Numbered from the stretch's first letter, positions 37,813 to 49,792 are shown. The stretch is 64,000 nt of DNA from Acanthosoma haemorrhoidale (GCA_930367205.1 OV884012.1:35603520-35667519), one strand, 5' to 3'. A program made the numbers and translations. Notes: a model not told the origin generated them from the letters alone.

Positions 37813-38658
37813 AACATTAGAGTGGAAATTCAATTTTGAAAAAAAAAAACAGCAAAATCCTAAAAATGCTTAATCTAGAAAGGTATATCCTTCAAAGTCC
37901 TCTTCGAGATAATATAGTTTGGTCAAATAAGAGAAATAGGGTAGTGAAAACTAAGGAAAGTAAACTAGGGAGAGTAAAAAATCAATATATAATAAAATAA
38001 CTAAAGGAAAAACTTGGAATGGAGGGAATAATTAAAATGGTCAGTTAAAATATATCATTTTCTTTAATTTCTATTTTTCAATATTTTGTTTTTTAAATTA
38101 CGCAATATATAAATAGAATTAGAATTTTATTTACAAATTTCATGAGCAAATTTTAAGTATAAACAACATACCTTTACATCACTTATAAACAACGTTGAAT
38201 ACATATACAATATTAATCAGTTTATGTATAAATATCCACTGCACAATATTAATATATTTATTTACATAAAACGTTAGTTGATAATTTGTCGGTTACATAA
38301 ACATTTACAAAACAGAAAAAAACGGCAATGTGTTTTAATTCAAAAATATGCACCATGTTGAATAATTATAATAAAATATGATTATTTATTGAATTTGTTT
38401 TAGGCTTAGTTATAAGAAATATACACAATTCTGTTTACTATATACAATTGACTAATTAATTTCAGTTTATATTTCATATGCACTTACAAGTAATCTCAAG
38501 TTCTCAATTTTAATAAGCATACATATAAGTAGATCACAGTTCCAAGAATTACGGGTAACATATAAAGATAATCAACATTTCATCTAATTTTGTGCTTAAT
38601 TTTTGGGAATTTTATTTCAAAAATATATGTATGTGTAGGTGTATTGCAGGTGCCATGT

Positions 38659-38817
38659 TTCAATATACACATTATGTACAGAGATGACTTCTGCATTATT
38701 TTGAGTTAATCACAGCTCAATTGGGACATTGTTTCCCAAAATCATAATATAATAAAATAAGTATAAAAATCTTAAATTCTTCTCTAAAATGGCTATGCTC
38801 CCCTAATTCAACTTATT
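38659..38817 (+). repeat. Dispersed repeat, copy 2
   Basis: Second copy of the segment at 37659-37812, same orientation. Copy 1 has AGGGGAGAGTCCCAAAAAC where this one has GTTTCCCAAAATC, so the copies have diverged by small indels. Confidence 0.75.
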
Positions 38818-39177
38818 ACCATAGGAACATTTTTAAAAATGAATTATAATAATTACATGACTATCGCTATCAGGTGATAGAAATTTCATATTATTCATTT
38901 AACACAAAATTTCTATCTAATTAGTAATATACATTTTATTTCCATAGTAGTGTGTTAAACAACAATAAAAGCTATTCAGTCTGCTTGAAAATAATCCTCT
39001 TGGGACATTAATATCTGTAAATATGTTTACGAAGAAGAAGCAACATTATAAATAAATCTTAAGCTCTTTGAACTCTTCAATGTTAGGACTTATGAACAAA
39101 GTGTGGACTTCCAGTCGTCTGGAGGCCACACAATCAAACCAGTTATAACACAATAAATATAAAATTTGAGATCGGTG

Positions 39178-39183
39178 TTTTAT
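39178..39183 (-). terminator. Possible poly(A) signal, minus-strand gene
   Basis: AATAAA on the minus strand, about 15 bases beyond the stop codon of the gene at 39199-40933. AT-richness makes this weak evidence by itself. Confidence 0.3.
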
Positions 39184-39198
39184 TTAATTTAAATGGTA

Positions 39199-40933
39199 TT
39201 AATCTGGGAAATTCTCAGATACAACTTCACCGGGTAAATGGTGCTTCCAACTTCTGAAAAGATACCTCGTGAATTTCCTCAATTGCCTGAATTTACAATA
39301 AGTTGCTCCTTGTGCTGATTCTAGCTGTTGTGTCTGGATTAAAAATCCTTTCTCTTTGAACGTTTGCTCTAGCTTTTCCCTAGCAAGGGACTTCCTCGAT
39401 TTCTTTCTCTGTTGTTCTCTCTGGTCGTAGTACCTGAAGTTTCCCCCTGCATCCACTGAAAGCATCTTTTTCTCCTTCAGGGAAGGAGTAGCACCTCCTG
39501 TAAACTTAAATTTGCACATTGAAACCTGACTTGGAGGGCTTTGTTTAGCTTTTAAGTCCCTAATGCATAAGTTGAGGGGTTCATCAACGATAGTCGTTCC
39601 ATAGTTTTTGTATATTAAATGACAAATGTCAGCCTTCTTTGGTTTCCTCCCTCTTCTCGGCCTAGCGTTGTCTAGTGTCATCTCCCCCATGTAAGGCAGA
39701 TCTGTGTACCGCACTGTTGGTGGACTTGGAGGGCTAGCCAGCGATGCTTCGTAGTGGTCCAAGTACTCAGGGGGTAAAGCTTGGTGATGGAATTTCAGCT
39801 TCCACCTCGCCTTTCTCCGACCCCTAAAACACAAAAGCCAGGAAAGTTTATTAATTGTTAAAATAAATATTTAATCAGAGTTTCATTTAAATTTTCCTAT
39901 AAATTGAATTATATTTTTAAAAAAATTTCCTTTCAGGAAAAAAGCATTATATCAACAGTTTACTACCTTTTTGTGGGTGTCATAGAAGTCACCTACAATG
40001 ACCAATAAAATGATTCCTGCACTTCGCTACTCTGGACCCACTAATTTTACTACAGTAAGTTTTTTAAAATAAATGATTAAATGTTGCCATGTTCAATTCA
40101 CTGTGTGTTTTGTTGACAAGAGTAGTCATAGTAAGTCAGTAAATTTGTTTTTGTGGACATTAACTGATAATAAATAATTACACAGTACACCACTGAAATT
40201 ACAGTTTGAAAAAGGATAAACTTTTCTAAAAGTTGGCTTTAACAACCAGGTTTAAGCTTTATAAGAAACTAACGCAATCTTATGGGATTAAGCAATATGT
40301 CACTTTTTGAATATTGAAGTGTTAGCCATGAAACGAACGATGTAGAGAGAGGATTTGGAATATTAGCATTTATCCTTTCAGATCAAGAAAAAAACGCTAA
40401 TCAATGAAAATGTCAGGGAGTCTCAAGCCCCGGAATAAAATATATTGAGCCAATTTGCAAACAAAAATTAAATATTATGATACAGCAGTAATGTTCATTT
40501 GTCGATCCTGAGCACATCTATCAACACCAATGTGAACTAGGAGAAATATACCAATACTAAAAGAAGATAGAAAATGCAAATGGTAACTTAATTACTGTGC
40601 CCAAAGAGCACAACAGAAAAGTCTGGCAGACAAAGAAAATGCCAGGCCCAAGAAACTCCGCCTATTCAAACCACTTTAAACACAATCGCAATATTGAATG
40701 AGAGACATATCAGACACAACATAATACTAGTTTGATGATAAAGCTCTATCATACCCTTTCTTACACTTACCAAGTTATGTAATACAGTAAATTATAATAA
40801 TAATGACAATTGTAATTAAAAAAATATTCTCACAATTGATAGCTATTTTACATAATGAGTTGATACTTATAGTTAGTTACCTTAAAGTTTTCGAGCTTTC
40901 TGGACTTGATGGTTCTTGTGAAACACCTTGCAT
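39199..40933 (-). CDS. AT-hook-like nuclear protein, C-terminal two exons
   Basis: Minus-strand exons 40933-40881 (53 bp) and 39823-39199. The acceptor of the first is TTTTTTTTACAG and its donor AAG|GTAACT. The second acceptor is TTTTGTGTTTTAG. The split codon AG|G keeps the frame, so 225 residues are joined: 17 from the first exon (QGVSQEPSSPESSKTL), then RGRRKARWKLKFHH and on. Residues about 73-81 (RPRRGRKPKK) look like an AT-hook. They are followed by ADICHLIYKNYGTT and, at about 99-104, EPLNLC, which resembles the PxDLS-type CtBP-binding motif (inference). A basic segment (QRKKSRKS) and a basic C-terminal part precede the stop. A nuclear DNA-binding or corepressor role is likely, but I cannot name the family. 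The Met at the first exon's start could be internal; upstream exons were not found. Confidence 0.82.
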
Positions 40934-41885
40934 CTGTAAAAAAAAAAATATTATTTTATAACTGGCTATACAAATTTATAATTTTGTGAATAAATAATAA
41001 AAATGAAAATTCGCGAAATAAAAAAATGAAAAATATTAAATATTGGCAATCATCAAAATCTATTAACAAAACTTAAATTCAAATGGCACGTCATCGTTGT
41101 GATTGGTCTGTAATACTGGCATACAAATTTTTCTGATTTGTTGATTCCAAAAATCCGTCAAAATCATTAAGATTTCATCAATTTCAAAATCGTTAAGAAA
41201 CAAAGAAATTAAGAGCAATTATTGATACTAGATAACTCTTAAAAGTTTGCAATGGGGGTTCGACTTTTATTTATTATTTATTATTCAGATATTTTTATTT
41301 TATTTCCTATACTTTCCCTCACTGTAAGTTACGCCAAACCTCGACCACAAATTGTGAAGGGAAACACCTTCAAGATTTCAGATTGACTGAACCAATTTTA
41401 CGAGTGCTAGTACAGAAGAGTCATTCAAGCAGACACATAGACCTGGATATAAACAAGACAGGCGGACATACAGACGGACAAAGAGGCTGAATGAACGTAG
41501 AGCTTTTTTACCTTCTGTTTTGGAAATCATGTTTAGGCATTCAATGTTAAGTCGGTTTAAAGAAATACCTTTTTCAGTTGTTAATGAATATAGGAAGGAC
41601 TGATGATCTGGACTTCCAGACCTGTAAGAAACCGATAACTGACTGACTATATTTTAGGATAGGTCGACAAAGGTCCGTTGCCTTTCGTAACCCAAACAGG
41701 GAAGTATTCCACATCGAACTGTATTTGTCCAGTCTGTAAACAGTGTTCCAACAATATTGGGAAACACGGAACATTGTTATGTTTGGATGCCATTGTTTTC
41801 CAACGGGCGACTCCATAATGGATTAGATTTGTGTAATCTGTAATGTTTTGCTCGATAAATGGCACAAATTTCCTCAGATTCAGCG

Positions 41886-41951
<66 letters not shown>

Positions 41952-42523
41952 ATCAGCCTTAAAACGCATGTAAATTGTTCGATACGACTTCCAGTGATGA
42001 ACACATGGCATCCTGCGAGCTGGCATGTGTTGAAGACTCAATAACGTTTCAGAGGCAAAGAGGCATAAAAATATATAATTTATAGCGGACAGCTCGGTAG
42101 ATAATGAGCCATTCGTAATATGAAAAAGCGGCCGGTCCGGTATCGATATTAGCCAAGGGCCGGCCAAAGAAACTGGCCAAGGAGCAACAAATAAAAACAT
42201 TAAACGGGATAGAGGAATGCACGGCCTGATAAAAAGGGACGGCGTGATCTGCGTAGGCGGTGCCTGTAGCCCACCCCAGCTGCTTTTGTCTGCCGGATAG
42301 GAGGCTACCAACCTTTGGTAACAAGGGGGTGAGCTTTGCCTTAGTATGGAGAAGTTCTAGTTTTTCCCCCTTAACCCCTATTTATTAATATTTTTTAAAA
42401 TGAAATTTATACAAAATAAAATTGAGCTGTGATTGGCTCCTTGTACTGCATGCTTCCATTGTAAGCAGTTTCTGAAATTTCTATTCTGTTTAATGTTAAA
42501 AATATAAATGAAAAAATGAGACT
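40934..42523. other. Stretch upstream of the minus-strand gene
   Basis: No further exon recognised. It contains the AT microsatellite at 41885-41940. 41960-42320 is less AT-rich, with overlapping minus-strand frames of 91 and 143 codons. The longer one runs through the microsatellite, giving an IYIYIY tail, so it is not a credible gene. The block could be part of an unknown repeat. Confidence 0.35.
41885..41940. repeat. (AT)n microsatellite
   Basis: Two long AT dinucleotide runs separated by a single AAAT interruption, followed by T9-10. Confidence 0.95.
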
Positions 42524-43060
42524 AAGTGACGGGGCTCACCTTAAGATAACAAAAGGGACTTAAAAATCTAATCTTACATACTAACTTAAAACTAGAGCGT
42601 TCCTGCCTCGTCTTCTGTCATCAATGGGAAAATCCTGTTAAACACGGGGTTGGTCATGTATTGCAGCGAATCAAAGAATTTGATGTGTCTACGGCGAATG
42701 AATTCATCTATCCTCTAGGCAGCTCACAATCTTCGTGGAGCTCGCTGTTTCCTCGTTACTGGAATGTCGGACCACTTTCATGAATATCCCGTTTTGAAAT
42801 AGTTGTAGTCGCTTTGGTGTCGCTTCAGTCAGATGACTAAAAATCGGTGCACCGTACAGCAGAGCAGGTCTGATTATGCTGTTATAAACCAAACGTTTGA
42901 GGTGCAGAGATTGGGGGGAGTCAGCAAGTGTGTAAGCCGGTAAGACTTCGTACGAGTTTGTTTTAACTTCCTCGTAAAATGGTCACTAAAACGGAAGTGT
43001 AGTTCCAACGAAGAAGATCCACAGAGATATGGCCTTCACCGAATCTTAACTTGCCCCAAC
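42524..43060 (-). mobile_element. LINE group B/C relative, ORF2 C-terminus, broken
   Basis: Minus strand. From about 43000 down, frames read ELHFRFSDHFTRKLKQT, SLHLKRLVYNSIIRPALLYG, APIFSHLTEATPKRLQLFQN, then, after a frameshift, DEFIRRRHIKFFDSLQYM and TNPVFNRIFP. The order matches the post-reverse-transcriptase region of Jockey-like ORF2. The frame ends after EDEAGTL. The 3' UTR opens with the hairpin AAGGTGA-GCCCCG-TCACTT (42544-42524). An A-rich continuation down to about 42360 may belong to the same 3' end. The copy is inactive. Confidence 0.8.
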
Positions 43061-44777
43061 TTAAACATAATCCGATAAAGCCATGGGGCCCCAAAACCTG
43101 AGAGCCAAAGGGTGAGGCCCAGTTTTATTTCAGGCACGGTCCGAGCATGTTAACAAATTTTTATTCATGGTCCCTCGCATATTCAGAATTTTGAATCAAT
43201 TAAGGAAATATACAAGAGATAGCACATCTTGCACCCTTAGAATGTGTCAATAAGCCAATTTTGATTTACTCAAAGTAATTTTAGCGTCAGTTCGGGTTTT
43301 CGTTATGCGCGAGATCTCATTCAAGCCAATCACCGCTAATACTAAAAGTACTTTATTTCAATAGTGCTAATTTGTTTTTGATTAAATGTTGTTAATTGTT
43401 TTTAATTAATGTTTAATTTCATAGAGTTAATCAGGAAATAAATCACTCGACGTGCTATATAGTTTCATGTGAATTAAACTATTAAATAAGTCTTGTCCAA
43501 TCAGCTTTTAAGAAGATAAATTCTTATAATAAATAAAAGCAGCAATAGGAAAAAGAGCTTCTTAGACCTTCTAAGATAAAAGACAACCAACCCTCACAAA
43601 ACCATAAAATGTCCTTACCGCCTACCCACCTGGAAATTCAGACTCCACATGCCGCATCTAGAAGAAATGTCAAGTAGCTAAATAACACGAATGGTCCCCT
43701 TTTTTAGTTTATTAACTTAAAGTTATTGATTGTATTTAGAATAGATTTCTTTGATCAGAAGCATAAAGATGGTCGTCCTTAAGGTAAGGGAATACATATT
43801 CAGAGAAGATCAAGGACAGCACAATAGCGGAAGTAAAAACGATTCAATTGATCTGAAATTTTAACGCTCTTATGTTGAATAGATTTTTGGTTAAAATTAA
43901 ATAACATGAAATATGGCTATACAACTAAACTTGAACAAAGTTTAATTTATCCCGTCCCAGCTCAGAAGATAAGTTTAATTCGTCCCAACAATAGAAATCG
44001 CGTTGGTGAAAACGTCCCAAGTCGCTCTATATTTTGACTATTCATAAGAAATTGGAAAGGTGATTTTCAGTGATATCTCGGTTTGTCAAATGAAATGAAA
44101 CATTTCGATCAAAACTACCGATTTGTATTTGTCACAATCATTTAATAATTTTTGACTGGGATACTAAGGTTTGAACTCGGACGTCTGTCTATCTAATATA
44201 CCCAACTAAAAATGTCTACGTCATTAATTTCCAAAAGAATGCTTTTGGTTTATTGTTGGTTTATGTGTACATGTGAAAAATGTTGCCATGTCTCTTTGTG
44301 CTGAAGAGGAAAAATATGACAAGACAATTGTTCCTCATACAAATAGTAGTTTTTATCTGTTGGCATAAAAAAGGTTTATTTAAAATTAAATTTTAATTTT
44401 GAATTCATTACTAAAGTATAATCACTTAATATCACACACATATATTAATGAGAGTGCTAGTTTCATATCCTAAAAAGGCTGGTGTCCTGAGTAATAGCAC
44501 TCATTGGACTGAAGAGATTACGGAACTGTTCATCTTTATGCATGGAACGGCTCCCACGCGTTGAGTCCAGGAAGATTGCTTTCTTGTCCCATTAGCTGTC
44601 TCCTGGCAGTAACAGGGTTCGAACTATTAGGAATGGAACAGTTACACCTCGGGCCGGGCCTCTGTAACACCTCAAATAGAGCCTGGGGTGACTTCTTTTC
44701 CGGGGGTTGTAACGGACGTTTCTGTAACAGTGGAAGTTCTCGGGTTGATAACTTTGAAAATATAATCTTATCTCTTG
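43061..44777. other. Non-coding stretch
   Basis: I see no gene. 44560-44740 is less AT-rich, with a 77-codon frame lacking domain signal. A minus-strand pol III B-box-like string (AGTTCAAACCT) at about 44167-44180 has no good A box. Nothing else is recognised. Confidence 0.35.
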
Positions 44778-45560
44778 CAGTGCAACGTCGATAATCCGGG
44801 TTTTTTTTTCTCTAAAGGTTGGGCTTTTTAATATATTTGATCAATATGTCCGCGAATATCGGTGCGAAAACGGGCTTAAGTGAGGATGTCACTTCACTGG
44901 CTAACGCACTACCTCACCCATCTGAATCCATTTTAAAAACAGATGGCGTTCAAATTTTTGTCTCCTATCTACCACCTAATGTAACTACGTTAATTCAGCC
45001 CATATATCAAGGCGTGGTAGCCAGTTTAAAAAGAAGGTACAGAAAGACTTTTCTCCGTTTTATTCTTGAAAAAACTGTGCGGAATCCATGAAGAATGTAT
45101 TATAAACTTGGATGATAAAATATGGGATTTTCGCTGTTTGTGAAGCATCGGAAAAATTACTTCCAAAAAATTACAACTTGCATGAAGAAAAATTCAATGA
45201 GGCAGTTGGAGAGCGAAATCCACAACATGGATATGAACAAAACGACACCGAAACATGTCTTTAAGATACTAGAAACAATTACAGATTTCGATACAGTAGA
45301 CAAAGATATTGCAAAAACAGTCCACTGATGACCAAATTCATTTGCGAAGTGAAACCATCCATACTCTTCGTTAGCCTTTCTTACTTTATAAGCGAAGGCA
45401 ATCAATTTCCCAATGCGATATTTTGGAGATTTTTTATAAAAGTATGTACATATGTTTTTGGAAATAAAAATATATTTGTGGGTAGAACATATGTGTTTTT
45501 GTTTACTTACATCAAAGTTAGGTCATAAAAAAGTGTTTTCGATTATCCGTATTTTACAAC
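44778..45560 (+). mobile_element. pogo/Tigger transposon remnant, internally deleted
   Basis: It begins with a Tigger-type terminal repeat, CAGTGCAACGTCGATAATCC (44778-44800). Within 100 bases it passes into the C-terminal third of a DDE_1 (jerky/Tigger) transposase: ANALPHPSESILKTDGVQIF, VSYLPPNVTTLIQPIYQGVV and RRYRKTFLRFIL, open to 45091. A frameshifted continuation runs to about 45400 (EASEKLLPKNYNLHEEKFNE). The family normally has LDNAP.H and QPMDQG with the second and third catalytic Asp. Here these read LANALPH and QPIYQG, so both are lost. GATTATCCGTATTTTACAAC at 45541-45560 fits the subterminal 3' region. The right terminal repeat is not found. Most of the N-terminal transposase is deleted. 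Confidence 0.8.
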
Positions 45561-46385
45561 TAATTTTTCTTGTGCAACATCTAACCATCGTAGTTAAGGG
45601 TTTCGTGGGATACACGTTAAAAATTGTACAATTTTTATTACCAATATCGTAGTCAACAAATGCCTGTAAACTCAAAAAATTATGATACATTTTTGCAGGC
45701 ATAAATATTTTCATATTACCAACATAAATGAGTTTCGGTAGCCTATCGGAAATATTGCAGAAGTACGGTCAGAAGTAAAATCGTCTTTGAAGGGCACCTG
45801 TTGAGGTGGGATGAGATCAGCCATCCAGGATATAGGGTGTATGACCGAGGATGAATGTATGAATCAACAACACGAGATTGGAACAAACGAACATCCAGGC
45901 AATAACGTCTACTTTGCTTAATACGAGCTGTATTTAAATTTGCTGACTGTCTCACAAGTACGAGTTAAGAGCTCTAAAGGCAAAGTTAATGTAAATTTTC
46001 ATTTCATGCTGAAAAATATTGTATCAGAACATTAAACCACTTTCGTAACATGGGTCCGTTATGTTTCAGTTTTTTTTATTTTTTCCTCAGCGTCAATATC
46101 AAGTCCCATTTAGCCATGAGTAATGTTTCTGCTGGGGCCACTAAACCGTTAAAAATTCAAAAGAGAAAGGAAATCCTTTAGCAATCTTTTTATATACTGA
46201 GAATTTATTCATGTAATGTTGCAGACACGTTTCAGAAATTTTATATGTTGACGTCATAAATTCTGTAACTGTGTTAACTCAAAATATTGCTTGTGTACCA
46301 ATAATAACCTCAAAACCTTTTATAAGCAATCAAATGCCATAAGTTTAAAAATTTTATTTTGTATTTTTTGTTATATCCGCACATA
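45561..46385. other. Non-coding stretch
   Basis: No gene recognised. Open frames of 60-70 codons on both strands lack domain content. Confidence 0.35.
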
Positions 46386-47268
46386 AAGGGTGTCCCAGAA
46401 TTAACGCAAGATTTGATTTGATTGAACAGAAAACACAGTTTTTAGTATTTTTCTTATTGAATTATAAAGTAAATAGGATAGGGTTATTTATGGAATAACA
46501 CATCGGGCAAATTGGCCTCTACGACTTTGCTGGCACATACGCACTCTTTTGTCGAAATTTTCCATGACCATTTGGCATAAATGTGGTCGAATTTCGTTGA
46601 TGCAGCGTTGAATTTCCTCTTTTAATGCACGGGTGGATGTGGGCTTGTTGACATACACCTTTGACTTCAAATAACCCCATATAAAGAAATATAAAGGTTT
46701 TAAATCACACGATTTAGTGGGCCAATTCTGTTCACCGAAACGAGAGAGTACACGACCTGGAAATGTCTCATCATTTGAATTGTTTCATGGGCTGTATGGT
46801 ATGTGGCACCATCTTGTTGAAACCACATATTGGCGACACCAATATCATCCAATTTCGGCACAAAGAACTGTGTTTACGACGCCGAATTGATGTTCCTGGA
46901 TTTTCAACAACACTCTCACTCACTGCTTCGATGTTGACATTTGAACGGCTTGTTTTTGGACGACAAGTGTGTTTAGTGTCTCAAACTGATCCAGTCTCCC
47001 TAAATTTTTCGATTAATCTCTTTATGGTTAATGAAATCAAACCACTATTCCGACCATACTTTGTATGAAATTTTCGAACTGCGGCCGCCAAACTTTCATT
47101 ATTTTTGGTATAATGTTCAATAATAAAGACACGTTATTATATCGTGTAACGCTCCATTTTTACAAACTCTAAACTGTCAGCTGTCAAATTGTTCTTTTTA
47201 GGTTTGCCAGGACTTTACTGCACAAATGGCGACCAATTCAAATCTTGCGTTAATTCTAGGACACCCTT
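46386..47268 (-). mobile_element. mariner-like element copy 2, complete ends, deleted transposase
   Basis: An 883-bp element with about 31-bp terminal inverted repeats (46386-46416 and 47238-47268, one mismatch), starting AAGGGTGTCC, flanked by TA at 46384-46385 and 47269-47270. The transposase on the minus strand resembles copy 1: FHTKYG, SVVENPGSSIRRR-type, NMWFQQDGAT, GYLKSKVYVNKPTSTRALKE and PHLCQMVMENFDKRV. It carries the same internal deletion, so the first catalytic Asp is absent. The third Asp region reads PLYFFIWG rather than PLDFFLWG. The second Asp remains. The element is non-autonomous. Intact family members are usually near 1.3 kb (established knowledge). Confidence 0.92.
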
Positions 47269-47454
47269 TATATACCAGCACTTATCTGAATATGATTTAC
47301 CATCAAAATTGTACAATGAAAATAACACGATAGACGTGAGGGAAAAATAACACTCATTAACCAATCTGACAGTCTTAAAAGAACTATAGGTGTTAAAAAA
47401 AGGAGATAAATACTGTTAAAAGCACAGATACGTATACACCTTAAGCCTACCTTC

Positions 47455-47630
47455 CCTGTGAGGAGCAGGCTCCATTAGCTAATGGTTAATGGTCAGGCTG
47501 AGCCACTGCCTGCTGGATCGATCCCCCTTTCTTTGTCTATCTATTTCTTGTCACCAACTGTTGCTTCTCTGTCACTTCCGTCGATATTCATAACATAAAA
47601 CCGGAAGCCATTGTAGGTCGTAAAGCTGAA
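47455..47630 (+). repeat. Possible tRNA-derived SINE
   Basis: A pol III A-box-like string (TAGCTAATGGTTA at 47476) and a B-box-like string (GGATCGATCCC at 47515-47525; two mismatches to GGTTCGANTCC) are 39 bases apart, near the tRNA spacing. The segment between is less AT-rich than its surroundings. No cloverleaf can be closed well. The 3' boundary is a guess, and no second copy is seen in the window. Confidence 0.25.
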
Positions 47631-47634
47631 ACCA

Positions 47635-47691
47635 TCCCTACTCCTTTTCAGCCTTTCTTACTTTATAAGCGAAGGCAATCAAACCTACGTT
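47635..47691 (+). repeat. Short copy of a Tigger-remnant segment
   Basis: GCTGAAACCATCCCTACTCC and CTTTCTTACTTTATAAGCG (47635-47691) match 45349-45414, inside the C-terminal part of the pogo/Tigger remnant, in the same orientation. It is a second small fragment of the same element family, separated from the first by the mariner copy 2. Confidence 0.65.
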
Positions 47692-49792
47692 TATCTTACC
47701 CTGAAGTTGAAAACCAGATCTATAAGACAATAATATTATAATTAATATCAAACATAACTTACATAACTAAGCCTGGATCATTACGATCACTTATGAGTCA
47801 TATTAATATTTACTGTAACCATTCCTGTCAGATTTATTGGAATCAGCGAGTGATCTTCATTTCAAAAACCTAGATATAATCAATTTATTGACACTAGAAA
47901 TTTACAACCTGTCTTAACTTGGACATAAGAGTGGCGATGAAATACCCGTGTATACTAAACTATTCAAATTAAGTAGGTATAAAATCTTTCAGATTCAAAA
48001 TATTAGATTCTGTAATACCGGTTAAACACTGCAATTAAAATCCGCTGTGCCGATTGACTATGCAAGAAAGGTCTAATTATGCGATCAACATGCTGGGGAT
48101 AAGTCATAGTCGCGTGACTCGCACAAGTTATCTGATGAAGTGTTGCTAATGTTTACCCACGGCTACGAAGGAGGACGAGGAGATGCAGTTATCTCTACCT
48201 CGACAATTTTACGAGCTGGATATATCAGTGCGTTCGCAAGTTATAATGTGGTGGGTTCGCGTGTTGTTACGTACAGGCGTTGTATGTTATAGAGCGTGGA
48301 GGACCTGTATGGGGTTCATGATCCCCTCCAATAACTTATCGTCGTTTTCTTTCGTAATATTATAAGTTGCCTCGTTAAGGCTTTGCTGACGGTTTGGGGG
48401 CATCCAAGAATTTATTATTAAGGACTCTGCAGGCGCACTGTTCGTGTGTCCAGTTAATGGGATGTCACAGTGTTGAGAATTGTTAATCGTGATATAAATT
48501 TTAATTTCAAAATTCCTTTATCAGAAAATTCAATAATAAAAGGACGAGAAATGAAAGGACCCTACAGGACGAAAAGATAAAAAAGGAATTTCCCCAAGCG
48601 AAATTAAAAAAAAAAATGGTTAAAGTATTTTAATGTATTCTTTACAGAGCTTTTTCATTTAAATTTCCTTCAGATAAATATTAATTATAAAAGTAAATTT
48701 CAATGCGTTGTGGTGGAACCTTTGGTCAAAATAACTTAGAACTCCTCAATCTTCTTGGACTGTAAGGTGAATTACGCTCAACTAAGTCGTGACTTAAATT
48801 TAGCCCGATTCTCGAGCCATAAAATACACAGGATACATAAATAGCGGATTGGAGACTCGGCATATAAACAATGTATCAACATAAATTGATTTGTATCGAA
48901 TGAGACTTGAAATTCAAACCGGGAAAGTTAAGATAAATCTCGATGTTTCTACCCTTTTACATTTACCTAATTAATATCGATTCCATGTTACTACCAGTGT
49001 CCGCGACCCAGACCGGGCCATTAAAGTAAGAAATAATTCAACAACTTCTTCGCTACTACTGCAGTAGAGGGCAATTTAAATAACTTATTAAGCCTGTTTG
49101 AAAATGAAATATTGTTCGGAAGGGTCGATAAATAATTGAGAACGGTTGTCACTAATACGGCCACGTATTATTATTTAGCGGTGAGATTGAATTTCCATTT
49201 TAATTGTCTTCGGAGATGAGAAGTACCCGGTCCAGGTCGCTCCCATCGGAGAGACAGCTTCATTTAAATATCAAACCCGGTTCGATGCAAATCTCGGACT
49301 GTAGCCGGTGTCCACGTGTGATTGTCAGGACGCAATAACTGTCCCAGTGGGATATTTATAGTTCTGTGGCAAATTGTACCGGAGAGTTTGCGACCAAACA
49401 CCTAAAGCGATATAGCTATGACAGTCGTTGCTTTTATACCTGTAGCTCAATTTTGAGTAAATACAGATAATTGTATAAGGGATAGAGTTATCGGTGCCAG
49501 TATCGCGGACTTGAGTAGTTTATGTAAGAGGCATTTACTGGCTCAGCTCCTATCTCTATAAGATGGACCTGATTGGAATACTGTATGGTGGTGAGACAAG
49601 GCGAGTGCTCCATGATCTGCAATTTCCTCATCAGATCACTCGTGGCGAATCTCTCAAGGTCCAGCTCCAGAGGGAGCTCTCATCCAGAGGGAATGAACCC
49701 ATCCTTTGATATAAAACTAAGTGAAAGTCCTCTTCTTGCCATAAGAAGGAGAATAAATCGAATAATAATACTTCAAATGATAGAAAATTTTC
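47692..49792. other. Non-coding stretch
   Basis: No gene recognised. 48110-48460 and 49200-49400 are less AT-rich. Frames there (for example 48183-48365) have no domain signal. The frame at 49573-49923 runs into the minus-strand LINE and is not a gene. Confidence 0.35.

Larger units (their letters stand above)
36951..39177. other. AT-rich stretch with a dispersed duplication
   Basis: No gene. It contains the two related copies at 37659-37812 and 38659-38817 listed separately. Part of it may be 3' UTR of the minus-strand gene ending at 39199. Confidence 0.4.

Noticed and set aside
41880..42311. 143-codon minus-strand open frame
   Set aside because: Its end is the translated AT microsatellite (IYIYIY), an overlapping frame of 91 codons is equally open, and no domain is visible.
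44167..44185. Minus-strand B-box-like string
   Set aside because: No A box at the right distance and no flanking repeat structure.
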